Assembly (NCBI GenBank): GCA_014529385.2
Contig: CM043944.1
Span: 177,974,240-178,038,239, forward strand
Source: Adiantum capillus-veneris
Taxonomy: Eukaryota > Streptophyta > Polypodiopsida > Polypodiales > Pteridaceae
Direction of reading: 5' to 3'
DNA length: 64,000 nucleotides
Shown here: piece by piece, positions 43,571 to 55,107 of the stretch
How positions within the stretch are numbered: position 1 is the stretch's first letter
Layout of the letters: each line of letters opens with the position of its first letter
The notes under the pieces: generated by a model
Database searches by the model: none
What the model was told of the DNA's origin: nothing
Seen by the model: only the letters and a program-made list of their open reading frames with translations
Made by a program: the position numbers and the translations under genes

Positions 43571-44665
43571 TGTCATAACAATCAATATCTAATTCTCCTA
43601 AATGATTTTCTCATGTTAAATTGATCATTTAATATGGGAAAGTGCCAGGCGAGAAAAAGCTAGAATATTGGTTAAGCTAGCAGACTGGCCACAATAGGGA
43701 TCCAAAGGAGGGAATCCTATTGGATGGCCTTGGAGGTGGACCAATGAGAATTAGGCTAGAGTAAGTCTAGTTTAATTAAATTAAAAACACTTAATAAAAG
43801 AACCAATAAGAATTAAGCTCTCTAGAAGACTATTGGACATTCTCCCTAGGGGTCCAATGACAATTTAGTTCCATTAATTAATTAACAAAATCTCTCACAA
43901 AAGGAGAAAGGGGAACACATGTCCGAAGGCTATCATTTATGCTACTTAATTTCCATTGGTTGAGCCTGGGGAGGTCCAATAGGGAGTGAGCATGAGCAAA
44001 TAGAAAAAGGGGTCGACCAAGAGAGAGAGGGGGGGACTGATTTTTCAAAGAAATTATTCACTTACAAACTCAGACAAGCTCATGTGTAGAGCAAGAAGAC
44101 TTTCTCTCTCTCTTCTCAAGCTTTAATGGAAAGCTTATCACCTATTTCTTGTGAGAAGGGAGGCCTACACCAACAACTCTCGGCTTTGTGATGCAAATCC
44201 AACCAAGATCCAAGCTTCAATGCATGCTTATCTCCTCTACCATGCTAAATTACTAAGCTAAGCTATGCTAATATATGTGATTATGTGAAGAGATGTAGAT
44301 CTTTCTCCTAAGACTACTCCTTTTTCCTCTCAATCTACTCTCATACCCCGCTAGCTCTCACCATCTTTGAAGGTGTGTGAGGTCTTGGGGTTGAGACCGT
44401 GGGGGAATTGATGTTGTGTTTGATAAGTGTTTTACTTAGTGCTTGAAGTTTTCATCTTCATTGCAATAGCTAGTATTGAAGGAACACAAAGAATTGTATT
44501 GTAAAATGTCTCTCTTGATGGGAGAAACCATAATATAAAGCCTTTCAAAGGGGCAACCCCGGCTCCATAAAAATCCGGCCCTCAACTGTTGTCAATCGCT
44601 TAATTTTCTCTCTGTTTTGAAGTATTTTTCATGCTATCTAACTAGGTGTTATGCTTTTTGTTTCT
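43571..44665 (+). repeat. Gypsy 3' LTR, plus orientation
   Basis: Starts TGTCATAACAATCAATATCT at 43,571 and matches the inverted LTR at 26,270-27,850 along most of its length, for example CTTTGAAGGTGTGTGAGGTC against its complement near 26,680 and GGTGTTATGCTTTTTGTT near 44,645. Similarity stops at about 44,665, so the last ~100 bp (U5) are missing. Confidence 0.8.
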
Positions 44666-46799
44666 CTCTCCACCTATCATTGGAAAGTTCTTGAAAAATG
44701 GATTCTAAAGAGCCAAGGTCCGAAAAGTTTGGATGACTTCTATAAAAGTTATGCCATTTTTTTTCAATCAGTTATGTTTTTTTACCGTTACGGTAATCTA
44801 AAATCACCTTTTCCTAGATCTACATGAAGGCAATGTCCGATACATGCATGCTATATATCAATAGATAGCATTTGAAGAGTAGATTCTAAATATCCAACCT
44901 CTGACAAGTTGGAGCTTATTTGCAAAAAATTTACCGATCCCCACTTTTTGAAAGCTATGCCACATCAACAATTCTTACAAGGCCCATTTTTGAGTCCAAA
45001 CTTTTCCTAATGTTTTGTGGCTTTTAAAGACTTTTGTAAAATATTTTCCAACACTATGTTAGTTATCTAAATAAAAAATGGTTTCAAGGAATTATGACCC
45101 ACACTTAATCTGAGCTGAAAAAAAATAGTACAAAGCTAAATGAAGGTTTAAAGGTGTCTTTTCATTGCCATTCTCTACAACGTTTTTATGCGGATGGATA
45201 ATTTTTTAATATTTTCTTTTGAAAGTAAATCAAATCATTTGCTAAGAAGGTCCAAACTTCTTTGAAAAATCCCTCAATAGGTATGTGATAGATTGTACCA
45301 AGCTTTTTTAACCCACATAGAAAGACTGCCGACATTTTTAACTTCTCAAAGTTTAGTAAAGTCCAGTTTTACGTAAAGTTTACTAATTTTAGAAAGTAAA
45401 ATTTTTCTTTTACTTTGAAATTTTCATGTAAATTGTGTATTTAGAAACTTTTTTTCATATCTTGAATTGATAATTAAGAAGTTCCATGAAATTTTGATAT
45501 CATATACAAAAGTTATGTTTCAATTTCTAAAATCCTGATGGGAACCATTTTTTATGGCTTTAGCTAGTTTTGTGGCTCATTACAAGTCTAGGTTTAATGC
45601 CATAACTTTCTTGAATGAGTTTAGAATGACAAAGAAATGTATATAATCTATGACACACATTTTATAATATTAAGTTTAGAATGACTAAATAATGGACCTC
45701 GTAGCGTGTCAAGCTAGGTTTTGAATGGCTAGGTGGTGTGTTCGCTTATCATTCCATTAAAAAATATGGTGTTTAAGTGGCTACAAGTGGCTATAATGTC
45801 TATTGTTATCAAACTAAATCTAAAAGAATGTATTTAAGTTAGACATGTATTGCTCTATAATGGTGATCCTCTAATAGTAGAAATATTTGTTTACCAAGAA
45901 TGGCCAAATGGACATTCTAGAGTGTACTTTTGACTGAAGAAGAACATATGTACACGTGGTGATACATTAAAAACTAGGGCACAAAAGGAACATACTAGCA
46001 TGATATTTTTAGTGAAGAGAGTTAGACAATCTAACAAAAACTAACCTAGAATGGACATGTGGTCAATCTAGAGAGAATGTATTCATAAGAATCACCATAT
46101 TAGCATCACTTGAGCTAGAGTGGATAGGTGGCCAATCTAGATAGCACATGTACCAATAAAAGAACACAAATTAAGATATGTGCACTTTAGATTGGCCACA
46201 TGTTCATCCTAGCTCAAGTGATGGTCATATGTGAATGTGTTATTTTCTAAGAAAGACATGTACAACCATGTTCTTTAATAGGTACATGTGTTGTCTAGAT
46301 TGACCACATATCCATTCTTGGTCAAGTGATGGTTGTATGTTGCTATATGTGCATATCTACACATAGATTAACTACATAAGGTTCATATAGACTTATGAAG
46401 CCCTGGATAGAGTACTTATCTTTGGATTGACTTGTCGTCAATTTCCACCTGATTCAATTGCAAATTTCTATCAAGCCACTGATTCCTCATCTGCAACCTG
46501 ATTCTTGTACAAATTTGATCAAGTTAGCTATTCTTCTATAAGGACAGTAGAGTTTTTGTTATTCTCGTGATTGATCTCTGTGTATCACTTCAAATCGAGC
46601 TATGAGAGTCAAAATTTGACTTTCAAATTCTACTTTAGTAAAAATCAAAGGTCTAATCTGCAACCTGTAAACGAAGTGTACGTGTACCAATTTTGATCTA
46701 ATTGAACCCAAAATTTCTATGTGGCTTTATATTATGTTGGTCTATCACTATATCTATATAAGTTCTGAAGTAAAAAATGATGTCTCTGGATAGCATAAG
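44666..46799. other. AT-rich non-coding region with old repeats
   Basis: No gene. The phrase GGATTCTAAAGAGCCAAGG near 44,700 recurs as AGATTCTAAATATCCAACC near 44,882, suggesting a decayed repeat of ~190 bp. A TTACCGTTACGGTAA palindrome sits near 44,780. A foldback structure at 46,104-46,335 is listed separately. Confidence 0.45.
46104..46335. repeat. Foldback (inverted repeat) with ~60-bp arms
   Basis: Left arm ATCACTTGAGCTAGAGTGGA... (about 46,104-46,166) pairs with right arm ...CCATTCTTGGTCAAGTGAT (about 46,275-46,335) at roughly 80%. A third partial copy (TTAGATTGGCCACATGTTCA, 46,187-46,222) lies between, and a direct partial copy occurs at 46,045-46,070. The layout is like a decayed foldback or MITE; no clear target duplication. 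Confidence 0.7.
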
Positions 46800-47673
46800 T
46801 AAATATTCGTGATTATTTACTTTTGTCAGTTTTTTGCACTTTTTTGATAGGTTTAGCAAGTATACAACTTGTTAGAGTCCCTGGACAAGTTTCAACAAGC
46901 TTGAAAAAAATCTGATCAAGTTTATCAACTGTTGGGTGTCTGCAGACTCTGATTTTGAGAATCTGGCTTAAGTCTCACTTTTGGGATTCTAATCTCACCA
47001 GAATTAATTTGTGAGGTCTACTTGATGTGCTTGACCTTGTGGTATACTCAAATTTGGAAAATCATCAAGTTTTGAAGCAGATGTAAATAGTCGCGATTAT
47101 TTACTCCTGCTATATTTTTACAAGTTTTTACCCCAACTTTGACACAGATCTGTTAAGCACCTTAAGTTAAGGTCACTAGCTAATTTTCATCAAGTTTGGA
47201 TAGTTTTTGGTCAAATGGTCATCAATTATCTGTCCGTAGATTAACTTTGCAATTTTACTCACAATTTTTAATCTAGTGATCCAAGTTTGGTTTGTGGGCT
47301 TATTAAAACATGGTAAAACTAGTGGTATGCAGACTTGGTCAAAAAAGTTAGCAAATAGGGTAGATGTAGATAATCACAATTATTTACTTCTAATAAATTT
47401 TTACAAATTTTTGGTCAACTAAGCATGTACACATGTTTATGACATCAACATAAGCCTATGAATCAAATTTCAACAAGTTTGGATAGATTTTTCCCCAATT
47501 TATACTCAAGATTCAAAAAGTCAGTACAAACTTTAGTTTTTACCTAGTTTTTTGCCAGTTTAGTGATCCAAATCTCTTGGGCCTTTAAAAACGTTGTTTG
47601 TACACATGCAATGAGTCAATGGTATGAACCTTGGCTAATTTAGAGCAAAAGGTTAATAATCGTGATTATTAAC
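46799..47673. repeat. Array 2: four ~284-bp units with a different palindromic core
   Basis: The core TAAATAATCGTGATTATTTA (flanked by G and C) has variants starting at 46,799, 47,083, 47,366 and 47,652: spacing 284, 283, 286. The third reads GTAGATAATCACAATTATTT and the fourth GTTAATAATCGTGATTATTA. Each core is followed by a TTTTTACAAATTTTT-like stretch and AAGTTTGGATAG-type words 100 bp on. A possible decayed fifth core is near 46,558 (TATTCTCGTGATTGAT). The period equals that of array 1. Confidence 0.85.
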
Positions 47674-48330
47674 TTTAGGCTTAAAATGAGCAATTTTTAT
47701 AGTTTTCTCAAAGACAAACTTTATATGAGCTATTTTAAGCCTATGAATCAAGTAAAAACTTAATTTGGCCTAAAATATCAAGAAAAAGTAAATAATTTGA
47801 GTTTTGACCAACTCTTGAAATTTTTACCTTGAACTGTCTTTGACCTTATCAACTAGTTCAAACAACTCTTAGGCTTAATCTCTAGTCGAATTGAGTGATT
47901 TGAGTCTTTTCGAGCTATTTCTAGCCGTAGACCTGAGATTTTGCAACTTTCAGTAACAATTCACACTTGATTCTTTCAGAGAGAGCAATTTTTGAAATCC
48001 ACCTCGGATCCTACTTACCCTACTCCTAGACTATCATGCAATGGGGTTGTGGAAAGTGTCCACAAATTAACACTCGTTTTCTTGTCTTTTACGATTTTGA
48101 GAGACTTGATCTTAAGACTTGTCTCGCCTTTCAATCATTCTCCAAATCCTAACTTAATCTTAAAGTCCTAAAGGCACTCAGCAAGTACGATTACTTACAA
48201 GATACCTCTACATAGCAAAAGAATACAATCTTAAGCTATGCAGTTTCTAAAAAGAAAGTTTCACTCTAAGCAAACCTAGAGAAATTTAATGGACAATTAC
48301 ACAAGACGATCGTGTTTTCCCTAGTTTAGG
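47674..48330. other. Non-coding tail of array 2 and spacer
   Basis: AT-rich sequence without a further clear core or gene. It probably includes one more badly decayed array unit (GTAAATAATTTGAG near 47,788). Confidence 0.4.
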
Positions 48331-49450
48331 TCTATTCATTCCCGGTAGCGGTGGAGAGGGGGAATAGGGAACACACCCAGCACACAAACTACTTGCCTCT
48401 CTATATCCCAAGGATTCCACAACACCCCTACTCTCTCAAAAAACACCTTCAAATTGGCTAATTTGCACTAAGAACTCCACTTTAGCATACAAAGCAACTA
48501 CCTCACTCCTTGCACACGAACACCCACGACACAAATGCACATACACTACTTAGCTCACCCGTTCCGACTTACAAAACACTCCTAATCTGCCCTCTTGATA
48601 GCACCCTTCAAGATGCAGGCAAACCCTCTGCAAGCAATGGCCAATACACAAAGAGCGAGAGAAGAGGAGGGGGATGGGGAGAAGCAACACACGAGATTGG
48701 GGCAAGTGAGTGGTATTATTGCATAGAGAGTAGTACAACCAATGTATGCAGCTTCAATGGCAAGCTTGGCATCACACAAGCTCCAAGATTTCACTTACTC
48801 ACACAGGCAAAAAAGCCCTTAAATTTTCTCATTTACAACCTTTTATAGGGGTGTGCCTAGAAATCCCAAAAAAGAAAAATGTGGTGTGATTCCATGTCGT
48901 GCACTTCATTTGGAGCTTCTTTTAGAACTTGTATGCATTGCCAACACTTGGCTTAGCTTATTTTGGAAAGCTTTGCATGCCTCATCTCTCGTCCTTATCC
49001 GATCCGGGCCCCCGGACTTCCCTTCTCTTGGCCCTTGAGTGCCTTTAGACTTTTCCTTTACTGGCACCTCTTTGCTACAGCAGGACCCCTCCCCTACCAA
49101 AGCAATTGTGATGTCGCTATTGGGGGGGGGCCTTCCCCTCAAAAAGCTTACGGGCGCAGGCACCACGGCTTACCCTATTTGCCATGTCATCATCTACCTC
49201 AACCAAGCGGGCGCCACCGCTGCCCTGCCCCGCCGGCCGCCGTCGCCGCCAAAACCACCAACATTCCGCCCCTGCAGCGCCGCGCCTCATGCGCCATAGC
49301 CACGAGCTCCAAGAGCTCTCCACTCCTCACTTGGGTGCTTATGGAAGGGCCATGCCCTAGCTCATATACCGTGACACTCGCCATGCTTACTACGTATGTG
49401 GGGTATCGAGGCTGCCACGTGGCGGCCCGAGAGGCCATGGCCTTTTGAAC
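48331..49450 (-). promoter_or_regulatory. LTR-like promoter region, minus strand
   Basis: On minus, a C/G-rich upstream part (49,440-48,900) leads to CCCCTATAAAAGGT (48,850-48,838), a good TATA box, then a pyrimidine-rich leader with CTCCCCATCCCCCTCCTCTT and a GGGTGTGTTCCCTATTCCCC end near 48,370. This is how an LTR U3-R-U5 looks, but I have not identified its partner or its exact ends. Open frames at 48,510-48,848 and 48,963-49,448 have no recognisable protein. Confidence 0.4.
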
Positions 49451-50328
49451 TTCAAAAAAAAAAACCCATTACATTTTTAACACAAGCCTTTTTTTTTGGC
49501 CTGCCTTCATCTAGCTTCCATTCTTTGCTCCCAGGTCCTACTACCAAGCTGTAACCACCATCTGAAATGCCACTTTCTTGGCTCCGAACACACCCTTCAT
49601 CTCTACATTTTGACTCCTCGGCATCCTCGAACCAAGGATTTCAAAAAGTGAAAAAATCATATGCAACCTGCTTTGGACATAGAGACCCAAACATCCGTCT
49701 GCCATATCTTTCCATTCCGGACTTCGTTTTTCATGCAGTCACGTCCTGCTAGCTCCGTATGGTGTACACCCTGCTCTAGAACTTTGTCGAGGCTCAGAAG
49801 ATGCCAAACGGCACATTTTCCAATGTGGCCAAGTGGGCTCAGACCCGGCCCCCGAAAAAACTTCAAATGACCATATCTTACAAACCATGGCTCCAATCCG
49901 CAATCTGAAAAGACGGGTAGGCTCCATGAATTGAGCTCTACACACCTATATCTCAAGCTTCACTTGGACCACCTGTCCCCAACTGCCCTATCCGGTAAGA
50001 ATCTGCAAACCATTAAAGCTTCAACCTTCAATAACTTGGGCTCCGTAGCTTGGTTTGATGAGCTGTCTGGACCTGTTTCTTCAACAATTCAAGCTCTTTA
50101 TTTCTGGACCCAAAAGCTACACTCTGCATCTTCTTTTTCTGCTACCCCAATTAGCCCATTATGTAGTCTTCCTTGGCCTATAAGCCGCATCGTGCATACA
50201 CTTCCACTGCCACCTTCCATCCCATGATCTTCTTAGCTGCTCCAGTCCTTTACCATGCTTCTTCTTGCCTGTAGACACCTGCCCATGCCACCTTCTAGCG
50301 TCGACATACTTTGGATGACGGCGCCAAA
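49451..50328 (-). other. Probable retroelement leader sequence
   Basis: In minus sense this follows a primer-site-like TGGCGCCGTCATCC (50,327-50,314). An open stretch at 49,956-49,657 is readable but unrecognised. No gag or pol motif. Confidence 0.35.
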
Positions 50329-51241
50329 TGTGGGACGCATGTCTAACCTCACCATCCTATCTTATTGCAGTATTAGCGAGAACCACGATTAATTTGTCAA
50401 ACCATGGGACGAAGCTGACTCAACCAGTGCATAGAGGCTACAAGAGTTTGTCAATATCTTGGAAAACAACCAACAACTCGCATCTAACTCAGGCTACACT
50501 CAAGTGACTGAAATCACCAAAAGCCAATAGCTCATTGGCAAACAAATTACATCCGTTACAGCATCAAATGACATCCAAACGTAGTGAAAATTGTAGGACA
50601 AGTTTATAAGACCTAAGCACACATGCTTATGGTTTCAAACCCCATTTTAGGTCAAGTTCCACAATTATTAACAACAGTGGATTTTTGACCTAGTCATTTT
50701 CGACCCAAAATGCATCTAAATGCTTAGCAATGATGTCCCAATATCCAACTATGCTTAGTTTTTTATTGAAAAGTGTAAATTCCTAGTTATGATGAAATTA
50801 GGCCACGGGTCGGCAATGCCAAAAGCTACAAAATACTGTGAACTGCTTACGTCAATGCATAGAGCTCTTACCTACGGTTGCAATGCAACAAACACAATCG
50901 CAATGTGACAACCGGAGAGGGAGTAGGAAGCGCAAGAGGGAGAGAAGTGAGCAACATTAGCTCACGCTGTGTATTTCTTATCCAAAACTTATAAAAAACT
51001 TACAAAATTTGGCTTTTATACCTTAGCCAAGGTTTTTGGGTGGTCAAAACTAATAATCTGGAGTTCTAGCAATGCTAGAAAATGACTGGCTGATACAATC
51101 TGGAAGCTTGTAGCCCCGGATCATTAATTACAAAGTTTATCCGAGAAAATAGGAGTTACAATATTCTCGATTTATCAAAATAATAAATGTTTTACAAAGA
51201 GAACTCCGAAAAATGGTGTCCGTGTTAGCTTGTTGCTAACA
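50329..51241 (-). repeat. Candidate LTR with TATA box and TGGCGCC-type primer site
   Basis: In minus sense it begins TGTTAGCAACAAGCTAACAC at 51,241 and ends ...GTCCCACA at 50,329, so TG...CA ends are present. Two bases later comes TGGCGCCGTCATCC, a plausible tRNA primer site (TGG start). GGTATAAAAGCC (51,022-51,011) is a TATA box at a suitable place. No second LTR copy was found in the window, so this is an inference from layout. Confidence 0.45.
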
Positions 51242-52844
51242 CGTATGAAGACAAGTAGTCTATTACAGGTCAGCGATTCTCAACCTGCATGGCCCTAATG
51301 TGTAGCTCTTCTTGTCATGAACCTACTACTATGAAGAATTTGCAAAACAGACACATAGTTTGCAAGATAACTCACTTAGAAGCTCATGGGAGCTCGCGCT
51401 CCAAAGAGACCAAAACTTTGTAAGCTTGGCGTTGGTGCGTAGTCCTCGATGTTTCTTACTTATTGGTGGTTTTGGCTTTGCAATGGCTGCTCCGTAGCAT
51501 GCATATCAAAGAGATAAGGCCTCACACACTCTCTGACTCTCTTAGTCACACAGATATGGCACACAGTAAACGCAAAGACTGAATAATTTCTCAGCCTAAG
51601 GGAGGAAAGCGGTTTGACCAATGGCCTCTCTACACAACTCTACAAAGCATATTTGAGAGAAAGGGAAGTTTTGGGCATGGGTGATACAACTACCAACAAC
51701 CTTAAGGCTTGAGTGTAAGAGACAAAGATGAAGCATGAGCAGTGAACATGAGACTTTAGTGGGCATTCAGAAGCTTCCTTCTCCTCTCCTCTCCTCTCTC
51801 TCTCTAGCGGTGTGCATAGCACTCTACTCTAAGAGGTGCAGATGCACTTGCTTCATGCTCTTTATCTCTCTTTATCTTTCTTTGATTGTTCTCACATTGG
51901 ATCATGGGTATATATGCATTGCTAGGTAGGTAGATCTATTTCTTTTATTGTCTCTAGGAGGGCATTTTGCATATTTTGTAGGCATGTAGTGCTCTTGACT
52001 ATTGCAAAGGTATCAAAGCACAAGGCTGTGATCTTGGTGATAATGAATCAAAGAGAATCGCAGCGATGATCTTCATGATTATGCACCAAAGCTAATTGCA
52101 CTTACATAATTTCTTTTTGGTATCCTTTCTTCATTTTTATTTCTCGATGTTACCCATTTCTTGCAAATCATTAGATGTCTTAATGTTAATCCTTCATAGA
52201 TTTGTAATTAGTGAAAGAGATTTGAATAGGATGTAAAAACCATAATATTTTATATATTGAGAAAAACCTAAATATTGCTAATATCTCAGTTTTCACTCGG
52301 TAAATATTGACATAACCTGTTAATACATTAATAGGATGCATGTGAGGTTAGATATGACTAACAATAATACTACATTAGATTGAGTATGTGTATAGTAAAA
52401 GAAAAAAAAATCATATTTAAGGAGGCTTACTTAATCCTTACCTTAGCTCCGAAGGGGGCCGAAGGGCAGCAGTAGAAGAGTTATATCGTAGGAAAACTCC
52501 CAAGAGACCTCAAACATCTATTTGAAAAGGCTTTGAGCTCATAAGAAACTACGACTCAAGATCTACTACACTAGGGTGATATATGAAAAGAAGTCTTGAA
52601 CTCAAGGCCTGTCCTTCATGGATGCTCCATTATAACTGAATTCCATACGAAACTACCAAAGTATGAAGAATATATATATATATATATGATGGATGGTGAC
52701 CCTTACTACTGGAAACAGAGGGGTGGACCAATTAATAGTGCGATCGATGTCAAACAACTATGCTTACTTGTCTGGCACAAAACTACAGTCCAGCTAGTTG
52801 CAACAAACAACAACGTCATTAGCTAAGTTTCAACAGTAGCCAAT
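51242..52844. other. Unassigned non-coding region
   Basis: No gene. Contains a CTCCTCTCCTCTC...TCTCTCT tract at about 51,780-51,806 and a (TA)n run at 52,668-52,687. The pattern GAAGGGGGCCGAAGGGCAGC near 52,450 is unexplained. Confidence 0.4.
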
Positions 52845-53500
52845 TCATATCAACAAGTTGTCATTTACTACAGTTGCAACACACGGAGCACCTAAACCGA
52901 ATATCCAAAAGTAGCTCACGGGTGAATCTGCCAAAACACATATGAACGTGTGTGATGTAAGCATCAACGCGTAGCTCTCCTTGTGGGCAACACGCTGCTG
53001 CTCTCCATTTGTGATTCCGACAACCGTAGCTCTTGTAGCACACACAAACACTCTCTTACTCTCTCGCAGTCTCCCAGTTGACACAAAAGATAAGATTATT
53101 AGATGTCTCCTTATGAAGCTTTAGGTTTTGGTTTATATACTAAACCTTAGAAAACCTAATGTCCGGCCAAAATGACCTAATTTGTCCCTAGGATACCATA
53201 GAGATTAATTACAACACCGTGAGCTGGCTTTGCTCATCCAACAAGCATCTATGGCCAAAATACAATTGCCGACCTAAAATATGAAGTTCCTGTAAACATT
53301 ACAAAAGTGGTCGTAATGGCTCAAAATGATAATAATGGGATATTCGATGATGTCCATGAGCTTGTATCTTCACATTACAGCATCCATCATCATCTTCATC
53401 ACTTCATCAGCATCTTCATATGGAATCTTTAGAGAATATTTGAGGAATCTTCATGGAATCTTTGTGGAAGTGTTGTTGAAAGGTTGACCTGACAACACTC
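52845..53500 (-). promoter_or_regulatory. LTR-like promoter region with TATA box, minus strand
   Basis: GTATATAAACC in minus sense (53,140-53,130) lies about 50 bp upstream of an open frame, 53,084-52,845, starting MSTGRLRESKRVFVCATRAT, which is probably untranslated leader. The AT-rich upstream part includes a run of GAAGATGCTGATGAAGTGAT-type repeats (53,430-53,390 in minus sense). This suits an LTR, but no partner is identified. Confidence 0.35.
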
Positions 53501-54683
53501 TCCACCTCCGAATTCTTGTCGTCCCCCACAAGACCCTATCTATGTAGTGGCCTTGACGAGTGCTTCATGTTTTGGTGTTGGTTGAAGCTTTTGTTGTTGC
53601 AGTTGCTTCTACTGGATGTTTTGTATGTTGTAGAGTTACCTTTTTCTTGTACATGTAGTGTAGTTGAAGCCATAGCTCTCCCCCTCCGATTGGTTGTTGT
53701 ATCGTGAATAAGTCAAGTGAGGTTTGTTGTTGCAGTAAGTCTTTATCTTGGCAGCTCTGTATTGTTTGTTCTTTGGGTGTCATCCTGCACGTGTACCTGT
53801 AAACTTGAAGCCTTTTTGAATTTTTTCTGGGTCGCTCCCCTTTGATTTTCTAGTTTATGATCATGTAGTTGTTTGGGGATGCCGTTGGTTTGCTTTGCTG
53901 TGTTTATATAAAAAATAAAATGTGGCGTATATTACAAAATGAAGGTCTTGGATACCTGGATAGGACTAAAGGGAAAAACCCAGCGGGAAAAAATGCCTTT
54001 AGTCACAATTAAATGTGAGGCTATATGTACTTATGTTTTGATGTAACCAAGTTTTGTTGAGCTAAAGTACTTATGGCCGTATGGCTACTATTATTGATTG
54101 GATATACATTGGATAAGTGTTAGTAGCTTGAAGTCAGAGTCTTTGTTGTTGAGTAAATGCTTATGAAACCTGTTACCGCTTCCTAATCGTCATTTTGTTG
54201 TGTAAGTGCATGGGTGGAACACAAATCGTGTCCAATGATGGGACATTATATATGCTTTCAGAGATAGATGCATGGGAAACAATATGTTGTGCAAGAAGAG
54301 TTTGAATGGGTGCTTCCAGGAGTGAACGTAGCTTTAGAAGCAAAAATATATTTGACTTCAAGAGCTGCCGTTACTCACAAGAAGGGTTGTTGATGCTCGA
54401 TGTTTTTTTCACTCTCCTCACTGTGTACATGTGCGTGAGTGTTTTTTGGACTACTCCGCCACTCCACCGATTAAAATAATTAGACTTCGACTCTTATGCT
54501 TACCTATCCAGCATGAGCGACTCAATTTTACAATATGCTCAACTCTTCCAACTTGAGCTATAATCTAAATATCTAGACTCACAGACCACAAAAAATATTA
54601 AGACATGAAGCTTGGGTCTGATGCTTGCTCATTTAGTGGCTCAACTGCCTGACTCTTGACTCTTACGCCATGATTTTTATGGC
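53501..54683. other. Unassigned region, possibly LTR-element debris
   Basis: The stretch AAAGGGAAAAACCCAGCGGG near 53,966 recalls a sequence often seen close to copia-type LTRs in plants; this is recollection, not proof. No protein motifs on either strand. Confidence 0.3.
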
Positions 54684-55107
54684 GACTTGACTTACTCTTG
54701 GGAGACTTCGACCAAGAATAGGTTTTGAAATTCAAAACTCCCATCCTCAAAGAGAGGATTTATAAAGGACCATACTGGAAATATTGGTTTCTTTTGCCAT
54801 ACCTGGGTGACCTTGGTTGTCAAAATTTCTTTTTGTTGTTGTTGGTCCCTTGGTTGAGAAGATTGGCTCGCTCCACTCTCCATGACGTTTATGGGGACTT
54901 GACTTACTCTTGGGAGACTTCGACCAAGAATGGGTTTTGAAATTCAAAACTCACATCCTCAAAGAGAGGATTTGTAAAGGACCATACTAGCAATATTGGT
55001 TTCTTTTGTCATACCTGGGTGACCTTGGTTGTCAAAATTTCTTTTTGTTGTTGTTGGTCCCTTGGTTGAGAAGATTGGCTCGCTCCATTCTCCGTAACAC
55101 TTTGTCT
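54684..55107. repeat. 212-bp tandem duplication
   Basis: A unit beginning GACTTGACTTACTCTTGGGA at 54,684 repeats at 54,896 with few changes, including TTTCTTTTTGTTGTTGTTGG and GATTGGCTCGCTCC near each end. In minus sense the unit encodes part of the neighbouring ORF relic (PTTTKRNFDNQGHPGMAKET in both copies), so the duplication lies in a coding segment. Confidence 0.9.

Noticed and set aside
48963-49448. A 161-residue Pro/Ala-rich open frame as a host gene
   Set aside because: It lies antisense to an LTR-like promoter region with high GC; composition explains the open frame and no domain is seen.
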